Assembly (NCBI GenBank): GCA_029785235.1
Contig: JAFMAA010000019.1
Span: 1 to 15,490, forward strand
Source: Nitrososphaerota archaeon
GTDB lineage: Archaea; Thermoproteota; Nitrososphaeria; Nitrososphaerales; UBA183
Length of the DNA stretch: 15,490 bases
Reading direction: 5' to 3'
Part shown: piece by piece, positions 1 through 6,564 of the stretch
Layout: each line of letters opens with the position of its first letter
Numbering within the stretch: the first letter of the stretch is position 1
Notes under the pieces: model-generated
The model's database searches: none
Seen by the model: the letters and a program-made list of their open reading frames with translations, nothing else
What the model was told of the DNA's origin: nothing
Made by a program: the position numbers and the translations under genes

Positions 1-1
1 G

Positions 2-244
2 GGTCGCTCGGCGAACTCCCTGCATTGCGTCTACTTTGCCGCCGGGATCCTTTCGTGGTACATCCCGTGGGATGTGGTCATCGGTCTGTTCTTGGGGGAC
101 TACCTGGTCGTGTTCTTCCTCGTGGCGATCTACATTCTCCTCTATCGCTTGAAAGTACGATACTCACGGGTCGTGCCCACCACGACCCCGGGGTCTGAAC
201 CGACCCCCCCGTTTCCCGGTGTCGACCCGGGCAAACTTAGATAG
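2..244 (+). CDS. Membrane protein, C-terminal part (5' end outside the window)
   Basis: An open frame runs from base 2 to a TAG at 242-244 and encodes about 80 residues of the end of a longer protein. It is strongly hydrophobic at first: residues about 8-32 and 35-52 (for example LVVFFLVAIYILLYRLK) form one or two membrane-spanning segments. A basic stretch (RLKVRYSR) follows, which by the positive-inside rule should face the cytoplasm. The tail of about 28 residues is rich in Pro and Thr and polar, ending PGKLR. No family can be named from this fragment. The next gene starts 21 bases downstream on the same strand, so the two may be co-transcribed. Codon use resembles the OsmC gene that follows, which suggests ordinary chromosomal sequence. 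Confidence 0.6.
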   Translation, partial: GRSANSLHCVYFAAGILSWYIPWDVVIGLFLGDYLVVFFLVAIYILLYRLKVRYSRVVPTTTPGSEPTPPFPGVDPGKLR

Positions 245-265
245 CGCACGGTTCTCACGGGGATC

Positions 266-715
266 ATGCCCGTCACACAGCAAGTCACCCTGCGATTGAC
301 CCAGAAGGAGAAGTACCGGTTCGAAGTCGACTGGAGCCTTCCTTCGTCCGAGCACGGGACCATCGATGAACCCCCGCCCTTGGGAAAGGGGGAGGGCCCA
401 AACGCATCCCGGCTCGTCGCCGCTGCGGTCGCCCACTGCCTGTCTTCCAGCCTGTTGTACTGCCTCGAACGGGCGCATGCCCCGTCCGAGGGCATCGAGG
501 TGACGGCTCTCGCCGAGATCGCGCGTAAGGAGCGCGGTCGTTGGCGGCTCTCCCATGTGACCGTGACCCTCGATCCCCGGATCCCGGCCGCGCATAAGGA
601 AGCCTTTGAGCGATGCAAGGGTCTTTTCGAGGATTATTGTGTCGTTACCGAGGCCATCCGCCAAGGAGTCCCGGTCGATGTGAAGTGGGCAGACGGATCA
701 CAGCCCAAGAGTTAG
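266..715 (+). CDS. OsmC/Ohr-family protein (thiol-dependent peroxide reductase type)
   Basis: This 149-residue protein has the usual length of the OsmC/Ohr family, whose characterised members reduce organic or inorganic peroxides in the cytoplasm through two cysteines. The family pattern is visible. An N-terminal beta-rich part ends in EPPPLGKGEGPNASRLVAAA, matching the 'P-E-LL-AA' segment before the long helix. The first cysteine follows in VAHCLSSSLL (Cys58), and the second lies in DYCVVTEAIRQGVPVDV (Cys125), matching the family's 'CPVS-l--G-pV' motif. Two further cysteines (66, 117) are present. Some OsmC-like archaeal proteins have no proven peroxidase activity, so the exact substrate is open. 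The ATG at 266 has only a weak GGGG upstream. It lies 21 bases after the preceding stop codon. Confidence 0.85.
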   Translation: MPVTQQVTLRLTQKEKYRFEVDWSLPSSEHGTIDEPPPLGKGEGPNASRLVAAAVAHCLSSSLLYCLERAHAPSEGIEVTALAEIARKERGRWRLSHVTVTLDPRIPAAHKEAFERCKGLFEDYCVVTEAIRQGVPVDVKWADGSQPKS

Positions 716-1146
716 TTCCGGTCTCGCGTACTCCACCGGATGACCCGGAACCCGGGGTACATCTGCACGCCAGGCAGATTCCGTTGGCGAGGTTCTCCAT
801 CCTGCAACCATTGGGCAGGGCTACTTACGCAACAAGAAGAATGAATGATATCGAGGGAACTCTTGTGCTTCCCGTGCGAGTTGCGGGTCATCTATCGTCT
901 TTGGCTCAAGAGGACCCTTGAAGAGAACTAAGGAGGTAAGAGAGAGGGGGGAAGCGAGCGCTCGGTGATTGCCAAGGAATTCTCCGCGTAGCTCGAACGA
1001 CAGGTCCGGGCACTCGAGGCAGGGCCCCGAGAATAGTGATATCATATTGGTGAGGGCCATTCTCTTGACCGGGTTGGCCCGGGAGGCGACAGGTTCCGAC
1101 ACCTCCCTTTCCAGCACTAATGGGACCTTCGGGCTGCGATGATTGC
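716..1146. other. Gene-poor stretch between OsmC and the AbiE pair
   Basis: These 431 bases separate the rightward OsmC gene from the leftward AbiE operon, so two transcription units converge here. I see no tRNA, no clear terminator hairpin with a T tract and no recognisable protein. TTCCGG at 716-721 and CCGGAA at 745-750 form a weak 6-bp inverted repeat just after the OsmC stop. A perfect Shine-Dalgarno-like AAGGAGGT near 930-936 (+ strand) has no start codon at a useful distance. The only candidate gene is the minus-strand frame listed separately at 821-1150. Confidence 0.4.
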
Positions 1147-1150
1147 TCAC
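821..1150 (-). CDS. Possible small downstream gene of the AbiE operon (doubtful)
   Basis: This frame of 109 codons starts with GTG at 1150, overlapping the TGA of the nucleotidyltransferase gene as GTGA, and ends with TAG at 821-823. The overlap and a reasonable third-position GC bias in its first half are the only arguments for it. The product has no recognisable domain, membrane segment or motif apart from a Cys pair (CLEC, around residue 44), and its C-terminal half looks unlike a folded protein. It could be a chance open frame in the 3' untranslated region of the abiE transcript. Conservation of the frame in relatives would decide. Confidence 0.17.
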   Translation of the reverse strand: MSNHRSPKVPLVLEREVSEPVASRANPVKRMALTNMISLFSGPCLECPDLSFELRGEFLGNHRALASPLSLTSLVLFKGPLEPKTIDDPQLAREAQEFPRYHSFFLLRK

Positions 1151-1992
1151 TGGAGAAGCCGGAGGAATTCGGCTGCGAGCTGAAAAGCTCGTTGAGTGTT
1201 GGTCGCTCTTACCGCACCGTCACCGCCAAGGAACTCGGAATACCAGATCGGACCCTCTGAGCGTTCATTCCGGAACTTCTCAGCGACGACCCGGAGGGCC
1301 TCCCCCACAAGGGGTTCGTTCGCGAAGGGCTTGACGAGCCGAGCGAGCTCAGAGATACCATTCCCGTAGTCATCCAGGACAGAGACGATGTCGTAGGCAT
1401 CCTTGTGCTTGTATCGTTCTCCCAGGGCGATTCCCTTCGTTCCGAGGCACCCGACAACGTCGAGCATCAAGAATTCCACCGTGGTTTCGGCTCCGCCCGG
1501 AAGGGTCCCCGAGAGTCTGCGGACTTCCTGGTGGGTCAGGGCCAGTTCTGCTCCCCTCATGGTCCGTGCTTGCAGATCTGGCTGAATGAGCCTGTGTCGG
1601 TGTTTCTTCCCGGGTCCCTCCATCTCCGGGGACAGAAAATCCACTTGGATGTCTCTGGAAGCTCCATCTGCACAGGGAACCGTTCGGAGAAAGCTGAACC
1701 GCTTTCCTTCTATCACTTTCCACCCAATGTCGGCAATCGTCTCGACAATCGTTCGGTACTCATCCTCCCCTATCCTGTCAGGGTCTACCACCAGATCGAT
1801 GTCGATTGAGCCAACATGGGTGAAGGGATTCTTCGGCCTCAGATGATTCTCGATCAAGAGGTACGGGACCCATCCACCCACCAAGACTAGAGCCCCCGAA
1901 TAGGGCTTGAGTGCACGGGCCAGCTCCAAGAGAGCCGACCTTGATGCCTGAGTGAGCTGAGAGTTGAAGTCGGCTACGAACCGCGGGTTCAT
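1147..1992 (-). CDS. AbiEii-like nucleotidyltransferase (type IV toxin-antitoxin toxin)
   Basis: This 281-residue protein has the fold signature of the DNA polymerase beta-type nucleotidyltransferases in the AbiEii/DUF1814 group. In AbiE systems these act as toxins that transfer nucleotides, with tRNA as a shown target for some relatives. Visible motifs are LVGGWVPYLL (Gly39-Gly40, nucleotide-binding turn), GSIDIDLVV with the metal-binding pair Asp64 and Asp66, a third acidic residue in IQVDFL (Asp118), and YKHKDAYDIVSVL (Lys197, Asp198, Asp201). The last corresponds to the family's C-terminal K-D-x-x-D motif. All catalytic positions appear intact. The ATG at 1992 overlaps the TGA of the upstream AbiEi-like gene as ATGA, so the two should be translationally coupled, as is normal for abiE pairs. 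The substrate cannot be read from the sequence. Confidence 0.82.
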   Translation of the reverse strand: MNPRFVADFNSQLTQASRSALLELARALKPYSGALVLVGGWVPYLLIENHLRPKNPFTHVGSIDIDLVVDPDRIGEDEYRTIVETIADIGWKVIEGKRFSFLRTVPCADGASRDIQVDFLSPEMEGPGKKHRHRLIQPDLQARTMRGAELALTHQEVRRLSGTLPGGAETTVEFLMLDVVGCLGTKGIALGERYKHKDAYDIVSVLDDYGNGISELARLVKPFANEPLVGEALRVVAEKFRNERSEGPIWYSEFLGGDGAVRATNTQRAFQLAAEFLRLLQ

Positions 1993-3071
1993 GAGATTCC
2001 CGGCAACTTGATGGCCTTCTCGAAGAGGGCCTCAGCCTGTTCCCTCCCCCGCGCGGGGTTGTTGTAAAGGTCTACGAAGAGCTGCACATCGCTAACCACC
2101 CGGGAGCCACGGACTTCCCTTGCACCGGCGAAGACCCCCTCGTCGTACGGGTCCAAAATGACCACATTGGCACCGCTGGAGACGGGTCGCAGGTCCATCT
2201 CCCTGACCAACTGCTCTTTCCCGCTCCGTAGGTAGAACGAGACGTCAGCGTACCGAACGAAGGGCGCGACCAACGACGCCCCAGCCATTCCGGTAAGGGC
2301 GTACTCCAATCCGAGACGCTGGGCGGTCTCACTGACCCTGGCGATGATCCGGTCTGCCGTCTTGTCAAAGGAGAAGTAGTAGCTCATTGGACTTTTCTCC
2401 CAGGTCCAGTTCTTCGCCCAGTCTCGCAGAAGGCGGTTAGGCTCCACCAAGAGGACCTTCCGATCCTTTCCTCGGGTCACGAAGCCCTTCATGTCCAGGA
2501 GGTCGACAACGAGGTACACCCCGGCCGGGCTCATCCGGCATTCCTTGGCAAGTTTCGTAATCGTCGTCGGCTGTCCGGACTGCTGGAGGAGGGTTCGGAG
2601 AACGCGGGTGGCCTTGGGGGAGAAGAGGGTCCTCAAGCTTCTCTTCTCTAGTGATCGGCCCTCTGACCCTACTATGTCCACCAGCACGGAGCCGAACTGA
2701 AGGTAGGCATCCCCCACGAGGTCCACGTACCCGACCCCCTCCGTTTTGCATATCTCTCGCGAGCGCGCGCTGAGATAGGGGGCCAAAAGGACAGGGTAGG
2801 CTCGTGGCCGGCTCCGTACCACCCTTCGGAGTTGCATGATAGCCAGCTCTACCATTCGGGGTTCTCCCAAGGACTTCACCTCAAAGACGAGCTCTTGGAT
2901 CTTCCCTCCCACCTTTGCGTTGGCCACGGCATCAACCTTAAGGCCCGGCCCCAGCGTGACTTCCCGTCGAATGCCCTCGAACTGAAGGGAGGGGATCACC
3001 CTCGGAATCCCTTCGAGGATCCTGCGGGCTGTCTCCGCCTCAGTGACTGGAAGTCTTTCACTGGAAGACAT
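1989..3071 (-). CDS. AbiEi-like winged-helix protein with N-terminal PD-(D/E)XK-like domain
   Basis: Numbered from the ATG at 3071, this is a 360-residue protein. Residues about 30-130 contain KVDAVANAK (Asp47), VFEVKS (Glu64, Lys66) and IMQLRRV (Gln80). That is the D...E-x-K...Q order of a PD-(D/E)XK nuclease core. Residues about 150-205 form a winged helix (TTITKLAKECRMSPAGVYLV is the helix-turn-helix). The rest, with YALTGMAGASLVAPF, VVILDPYDEGVF and VQLFVDLYNNPARGREQAE, resembles the C-terminal domain of AbiEi-family antitoxins. By analogy it would bind DNA upstream, repress its own operon and counteract the nucleotidyltransferase. An ATG at 3098 would add nine residues, but it lies inside the TATA box/operator region, so the ATG at 3071 is preferred. 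It overlaps the toxin gene by ATGA. Confidence 0.78.
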   Translation of the reverse strand: MSSSERLPVTEAETARRILEGIPRVIPSLQFEGIRREVTLGPGLKVDAVANAKVGGKIQELVFEVKSLGEPRMVELAIMQLRRVVRSRPRAYPVLLAPYLSARSREICKTEGVGYVDLVGDAYLQFGSVLVDIVGSEGRSLEKRSLRTLFSPKATRVLRTLLQQSGQPTTITKLAKECRMSPAGVYLVVDLLDMKGFVTRGKDRKVLLVEPNRLLRDWAKNWTWEKSPMSYYFSFDKTADRIIARVSETAQRLGLEYALTGMAGASLVAPFVRYADVSFYLRSGKEQLVREMDLRPVSSGANVVILDPYDEGVFAGAREVRGSRVVSDVQLFVDLYNNPARGREQAEALFEKAIKLPGIS

Positions 3072-3074
3072 GTT

Positions 3075-3090
3075 TTTAGCAACTGCTAAA
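3075..3090 (-). promoter_or_regulatory. Palindromic operator candidate of the AbiE operon
   Basis: TTTAGCA-GT-TGCTAAA on the minus strand is a perfect inverted repeat with 7-bp arms and a 2-base centre. It lies between the TATA box and the ATG at 3071, so a dimer bound here would block transcription initiation. AbiEi antitoxins are known to autoregulate by binding inverted repeats in their promoters, and the winged helix of this operon's first gene is the obvious candidate ligand. The assignment is inferred from position and symmetry. Confidence 0.5.
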
Positions 3091-3097
3091 TATGTCA

Positions 3098-3109
3098 TTT
3101 ATACTAAAA
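3098..3109 (-). promoter_or_regulatory. Archaeal TATA-box promoter of the AbiE operon
   Basis: On the minus strand TTTTAGTATAAA (TATA core at 3098-3103) stands in the most AT-rich spot of the window. The centre of the core is about 29-30 bases upstream of the A of the ATG at 3071. Archaeal transcription usually starts about 25 bases after the TATA centre, so the transcript would begin at or very near this ATG, with no leader. Leaderless mRNAs are common in many archaea. Confidence 0.5.
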
Positions 3110-3158
3110 GGTTTTGGTCGTATCCTGCCCCATGTTGAGTGCACACACATTGTTGGGA

Positions 3159-3263
3159 TGCTCCCGGCGGGATTTGAACTAATGTTGGTTCAAACCCCAG
3201 CCACTGAATATGCAGTATTGAACTACTCGACCCTGTCTCAAAACGCATGGGGACCCGGGGAGC
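3159..3263 (-). pseudogene. Degenerate tRNA-like sequence
   Basis: Read on the minus strand, 3179-3159 looks like the 3' end of a tRNA: GTTCAAATC (T loop), then CCCGC and the acceptor strand CGGGAGCA. A matching 5' strand GCTCCC begins at 3263 and pairs with GGGAGC. At 3229-3217, CGAGTAGTTCAAT resembles a tRNA D arm. The T stem, however, has no 5' partner (CATTAG instead of a GCGGG-like strand), and I cannot form a proper anticodon arm. The 105-base span is also too long without an intron. It is best read as a decayed tRNA or an insertion scar at a tRNA 3' end, and chance resemblance is not excluded. Confidence 0.27.
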
Positions 3264-3298
3264 GACCAAGACCATACCGAGTCAAGACTTGAGTTCTT

Positions 3299-3323
3299 TG
3301 GATACAGGGGGTGAGATTTGAAC
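3299..3323 (-). other. Second tRNA 3'-end-like fragment
   Basis: On the minus strand 3323-3299 reads GTTCAAATCTCACC followed by CCCTGTATCCA. It resembles a T loop, the 3' half of a T stem and an acceptor strand ending in CCA. The bases before it (GGCTG) do not pair with CTCAC, and no matching 5' acceptor strand is found in the 60 bases before the end of the Res gene. It shares GTTCAAATC with the piece at 3159-3179. Two such remnants at the border between the AbiE and restriction-modification modules could mark an old integration site. The assignment is tentative. Confidence 0.2.
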
Positions 3324-3361
3324 AGCCGGTGAGTGCAAGCATTGCAATGCGGACCTCCCCT

Positions 3362-6300
3362 TCAAGTCTTAGAGGGTCCGTCGCTCATTAGCGAGTCAAA
3401 GAACTGCCTCATGTACGATGAGTTGGGCTGCCCCCTTTCCCTGTCTTGGAACAAGATCCCCAAGTCCTTTGCATAGGCCTCAATTGTTGCGGGTGCGTGT
3501 CCAAATCGAGAGCTGACTTCATTGAACGGTGTCACCGAAACGATGTACGCATCGACCTTCTTGATGCCTGCCCAATTCGGGGGTTCTTCCGCAAGAATTC
3601 TGTGGAGCGAAACCTTGGGATCTCCACTTCCAGAAAAGGAAAGCCCATGCGGGTCCACGAAGGCCAACCGCTGCTCTCTGTCCCTCACAACCCAGAGGAG
3701 GAAGTCTGGGTAGAAGGGCACTGGGACCTCAAATCCAACTCCCTTCCCCTTAGTGAAATTCCGCATCAAGTAGACGGTCGTGCCTCCGCCAAGGGATTTC
3801 AGGTTCGTCTTCAGATAGTTGGCCAAGTCGACTACGAACCTACTTTCCCCCATGTTGAGGCCAGCAGGTTCAGTGAACATGGTCTGTCCGTTCCCGGGCC
3901 CGATCGCAAAGAGTGGCTGGAAGAGATGTCCGTCATACCAGGCGGTGGGAAAGGGCGAGCCTACCGACTGCCGATAGACATCACCCGACGTGACCTGACG
4001 CTTCATTTCCTTGCTGTCCTGGTCTCGAGAAGAGTCTATCCATGCAGTGTACTTGGCCCCCGATCCCACTCTCATTGTGACAGAATCCGGCGTCAGATCA
4101 ATCGAGACCCTCCTTTCCTTCTCCCATCTCTTGTTTCGGACCTCATACCTGCGGTCGATGAGGTTTCGGATGATCCGTCCTGCAATCTCCTGAATCTTGG
4201 TCAGCCGTGCAAACTCATTTCGGAGGTCCATGTCTCGAGCATTGGCATAGAGCTCGTACTTCCCCTCCCTGAAGTAGTCTGCAACGTCGTCTGGACTGAA
4301 CCTCAGGTTTGAATAATCACGCTCGGACCAATGGTGCAGGGCATCCAGATAGACCTCATCCCAGTCAAGGAGAGCCAACCAACTCTCGCGGATTCCTTGA
4401 CGGGTTGGGGGGCTGACATCCCGTATCCCCTCTGAGGTTCGGCTGTCGGCAAAGTCAACTCGAGGGAGGATGTCGACCCTCGATTGCACCGCATCTAGGG
4501 TCTTGTCTGTAAGTTCAAACAGGTCCTCGAGCTGGAAATCAGCGCCAGGGGGAAGTTCTGGGATCTTCAGTCCATGAGGAAACGGCTCAAGGGGCTTGAC
4601 TGGGACCTCTATGGCTTCTAGCGCAGGGAGGTCCTCACGTTCAATCATGGCTCTAAACTCTTGCATGTAGTCAGCTCGGATTCCGTAGACACCTAGGGTC
4701 TCCAGAATTTCGATGAACCTCGGACGGGAGTTGTCGCTTTGCGAAGTTCGTTTCAGCGAACCACCCCAACCATGAAGTCGAACCCCACGACCAAAGAGTT
4801 GGACGATTTGGGGGCCCTCTCCGCGTCCGATGTTGATTAGGGTCATGCTCGAGACTCGCCAACAATTCCAGCCCTCAATGAACTTCTTTGCACCAATCAG
4901 AACGTTAAGCGGAGAGGAATCGTCATTGATCCCTTGGAACATTGGTGGCCCGACAACGTCGTTCTCCACATTGATGTCCGGTTGGGTAACGTTGAGAGCC
5001 TTCTTCAGGTCAAGCTTGTTTCCGACATAGATGAGACCAAAGGGCTGGGAACTGGTGGTCGCCCGGAGCAAGAACTCTCCCCTTGCAGAGCGAAGATCCT
5101 GAACATGTAACCTTGGTCTCGGACCACCCTCAGCAGCATGGAATACCATCCCGAGTATTCCCTTCACAATGTCCCTGGCCTGCATCTTGGCCTGCCGCAA
5201 GTAAGGGAAGTGGCGCTCTGAGTAACCTCGGGCCAAGACGTCTCGGAGCTCGTCAAATCGGAGTCCACTTCGCCCCTCAAGGATCTCGTGAACTCTCTTC
5301 TCGACCCAGCCACCCTTGTTCTCTAGGATTCTGTCGAGGAATGACAGCACGGTAACCATATCCGAAGTTTCGTCCTTCACCCGTTGGCCGACGAAAATCC
5401 ACAGGGGACGTTCTATACGGTACTCCCCAGCCCTCTCGCCGAGACTTGAATAGACGAGTAGCTGCTCGTAATAGGAAAGAAGATTCGAGAGGAGAACAGT
5501 GTCACGATCCTCTTCTTCAAATTTCTTGAGGTTCAGTACGAAGAACTCCTTGCCATAGCCGTCACCGTGAAAGTAATTATATGAGTAGTCAAAGAGGATC
5601 GCTTTCGAGTACTCATCGAGCAGATCGTTCCCATTGGCATCCTTGACCGATTTGTGACCTATCACTTGGGAGAACGTGGCACTGTACTCGAACGAAAACC
5701 CTGACCGGGAGAGCTTTTGGCGAACCTGTTTCCATTTCCTTTCCTCAGAACGGTTTCCTTTGTGGCCTTCATCCACAAAGAGGAGGTTCTTCTCACCGAA
5801 GATGTCCACATTGAAGGTTACTCCTTCACCTTTCTTGTCCTCGGGAAGTTTCAGCTTGAAAACATCGATAACCTTGACACGAACACCTTCAGAGGTAACG
5901 AACGGTCCTGGAGTCTCCCCTTTGAATATTTCTGCAGGAATACCACTTGCGAGCAGTTCGTCAAGGTGCTGATTTGCCATCTCCTCTGATGGGGCGATGA
6001 GAACAACGTTGTCAACATCGATTGCATTCCGTCCGTGGTTATATCGCTGGAACTGAAGATAGTTGATGTGAAGAAGGAGCGTTTTCCCGCTTCCTGTTGC
6101 CATGGCGTAGGCAACCTTCTGAAGGTCCCGCTTGCCATAGGCAACACCGAGGCGTGGCAACATAGATAGATCGTTCTCGAGGGCATCATTGAGTTCTCTC
6201 ATCAAGGAAATCGGGCCTTGGAAGTAGAGGTCGAGGTAAATCTCGGTGAACAAGACCGCCAGATACTGGAAATACTTCAGCCGAAAACCGTCCCCACGCT

Positions 6301-6562
6301 TCCTGCCTACAGAGACCACGTACCCCCTGATGTTTCTGTCGTAGGCTGCGAGGGTCTCGTCAGGAACACTTCGGCCTGGAGAAGTCAGTAGTTTGTGATA
6401 CATGAAGGTGTAGCCATCAGCTGCATTCCCCTCCGGGACATCTGCAAATCGCCGGAGCATCTGTACCCAGTCTTTGAACCCTAGCTTGAGGGCAACAAAG
6501 CGGGTGAGAATGAGGTGTTCCGAGAGGTGAAACTTGGACTTCTCGGCCTTCTTCCCGGGCAA
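3362..6562 (-). CDS. Type III restriction-like Res subunit (SF2 helicase with C-terminal PD-(D/E)XK-like domain)
   Basis: This protein of about 1066 residues has the SF2 helicase motifs of type III Res proteins, which use ATP to move on DNA and cut unmodified DNA together with Mod. In order they are ATGSGKT (Walker A, about 155-161), FVDEGHKG (DEGH box, about 264-267), YSATF (motif III, about 294-296), FIEGWN (motif V, about 561-566) and QLFGRGVR (motif VI, about 588-595). Near the C terminus, YPDFLLWVV (Asp953) and AFVDPHG (Asp970, His972) fit a PD-(D/E)XK nuclease core with His where Lys is usual. The chosen start is TTG at 6562. GGGAGG stands six bases before it, inside the end of the mod gene. 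An ATG at 6625 would force a 61-base overlap through a non-conserved-looking extension. The gene is the last of the four-gene operon. Confidence 0.85.
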   Translation of the reverse strand: MPGKKAEKSKFHLSEHLILTRFVALKLGFKDWVQMLRRFADVPEGNAADGYTFMYHKLLTSPGRSVPDETLAAYDRNIRGYVVSVGRKRGDGFRLKYFQYLAVLFTEIYLDLYFQGPISLMRELNDALENDLSMLPRLGVAYGKRDLQKVAYAMATGSGKTLLLHINYLQFQRYNHGRNAIDVDNVVLIAPSEEMANQHLDELLASGIPAEIFKGETPGPFVTSEGVRVKVIDVFKLKLPEDKKGEGVTFNVDIFGEKNLLFVDEGHKGNRSEERKWKQVRQKLSRSGFSFEYSATFSQVIGHKSVKDANGNDLLDEYSKAILFDYSYNYFHGDGYGKEFFVLNLKKFEEEDRDTVLLSNLLSYYEQLLVYSSLGERAGEYRIERPLWIFVGQRVKDETSDMVTVLSFLDRILENKGGWVEKRVHEILEGRSGLRFDELRDVLARGYSERHFPYLRQAKMQARDIVKGILGMVFHAAEGGPRPRLHVQDLRSARGEFLLRATTSSQPFGLIYVGNKLDLKKALNVTQPDINVENDVVGPPMFQGINDDSSPLNVLIGAKKFIEGWNCWRVSSMTLINIGRGEGPQIVQLFGRGVRLHGWGGSLKRTSQSDNSRPRFIEILETLGVYGIRADYMQEFRAMIEREDLPALEAIEVPVKPLEPFPHGLKIPELPPGADFQLEDLFELTDKTLDAVQSRVDILPRVDFADSRTSEGIRDVSPPTRQGIRESWLALLDWDEVYLDALHHWSERDYSNLRFSPDDVADYFREGKYELYANARDMDLRNEFARLTKIQEIAGRIIRNLIDRRYEVRNKRWEKERRVSIDLTPDSVTMRVGSGAKYTAWIDSSRDQDSKEMKRQVTSGDVYRQSVGSPFPTAWYDGHLFQPLFAIGPGNGQTMFTEPAGLNMGESRFVVDLANYLKTNLKSLGGGTTVYLMRNFTKGKGVGFEVPVPFYPDFLLWVVRDREQRLAFVDPHGLSFSGSGDPKVSLHRILAEEPPNWAGIKKVDAYIVSVTPFNEVSSRFGHAPATIEAYAKDLGILFQDRERGQPNSSYMRQFFDSLMSDGPSKT

Positions 6563-6564
6563 GT

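Noticed and set aside
613..921. Plus-strand frame overlapping the OsmC end
   Set aside because: It starts inside the OsmC gene in another frame, and its Arg/Pro-rich product lacks any domain.
928..940. Perfect Shine-Dalgarno-like AAGGAGGT on the plus strand
   Set aside because: No start codon with an open frame follows within a useful distance, so it is probably chance.
3446..4312. A 288-codon open frame on the plus strand
   Set aside because: It lies wholly inside the Res gene on the opposite strand and shows no domain. The Res frame carries conserved motifs.
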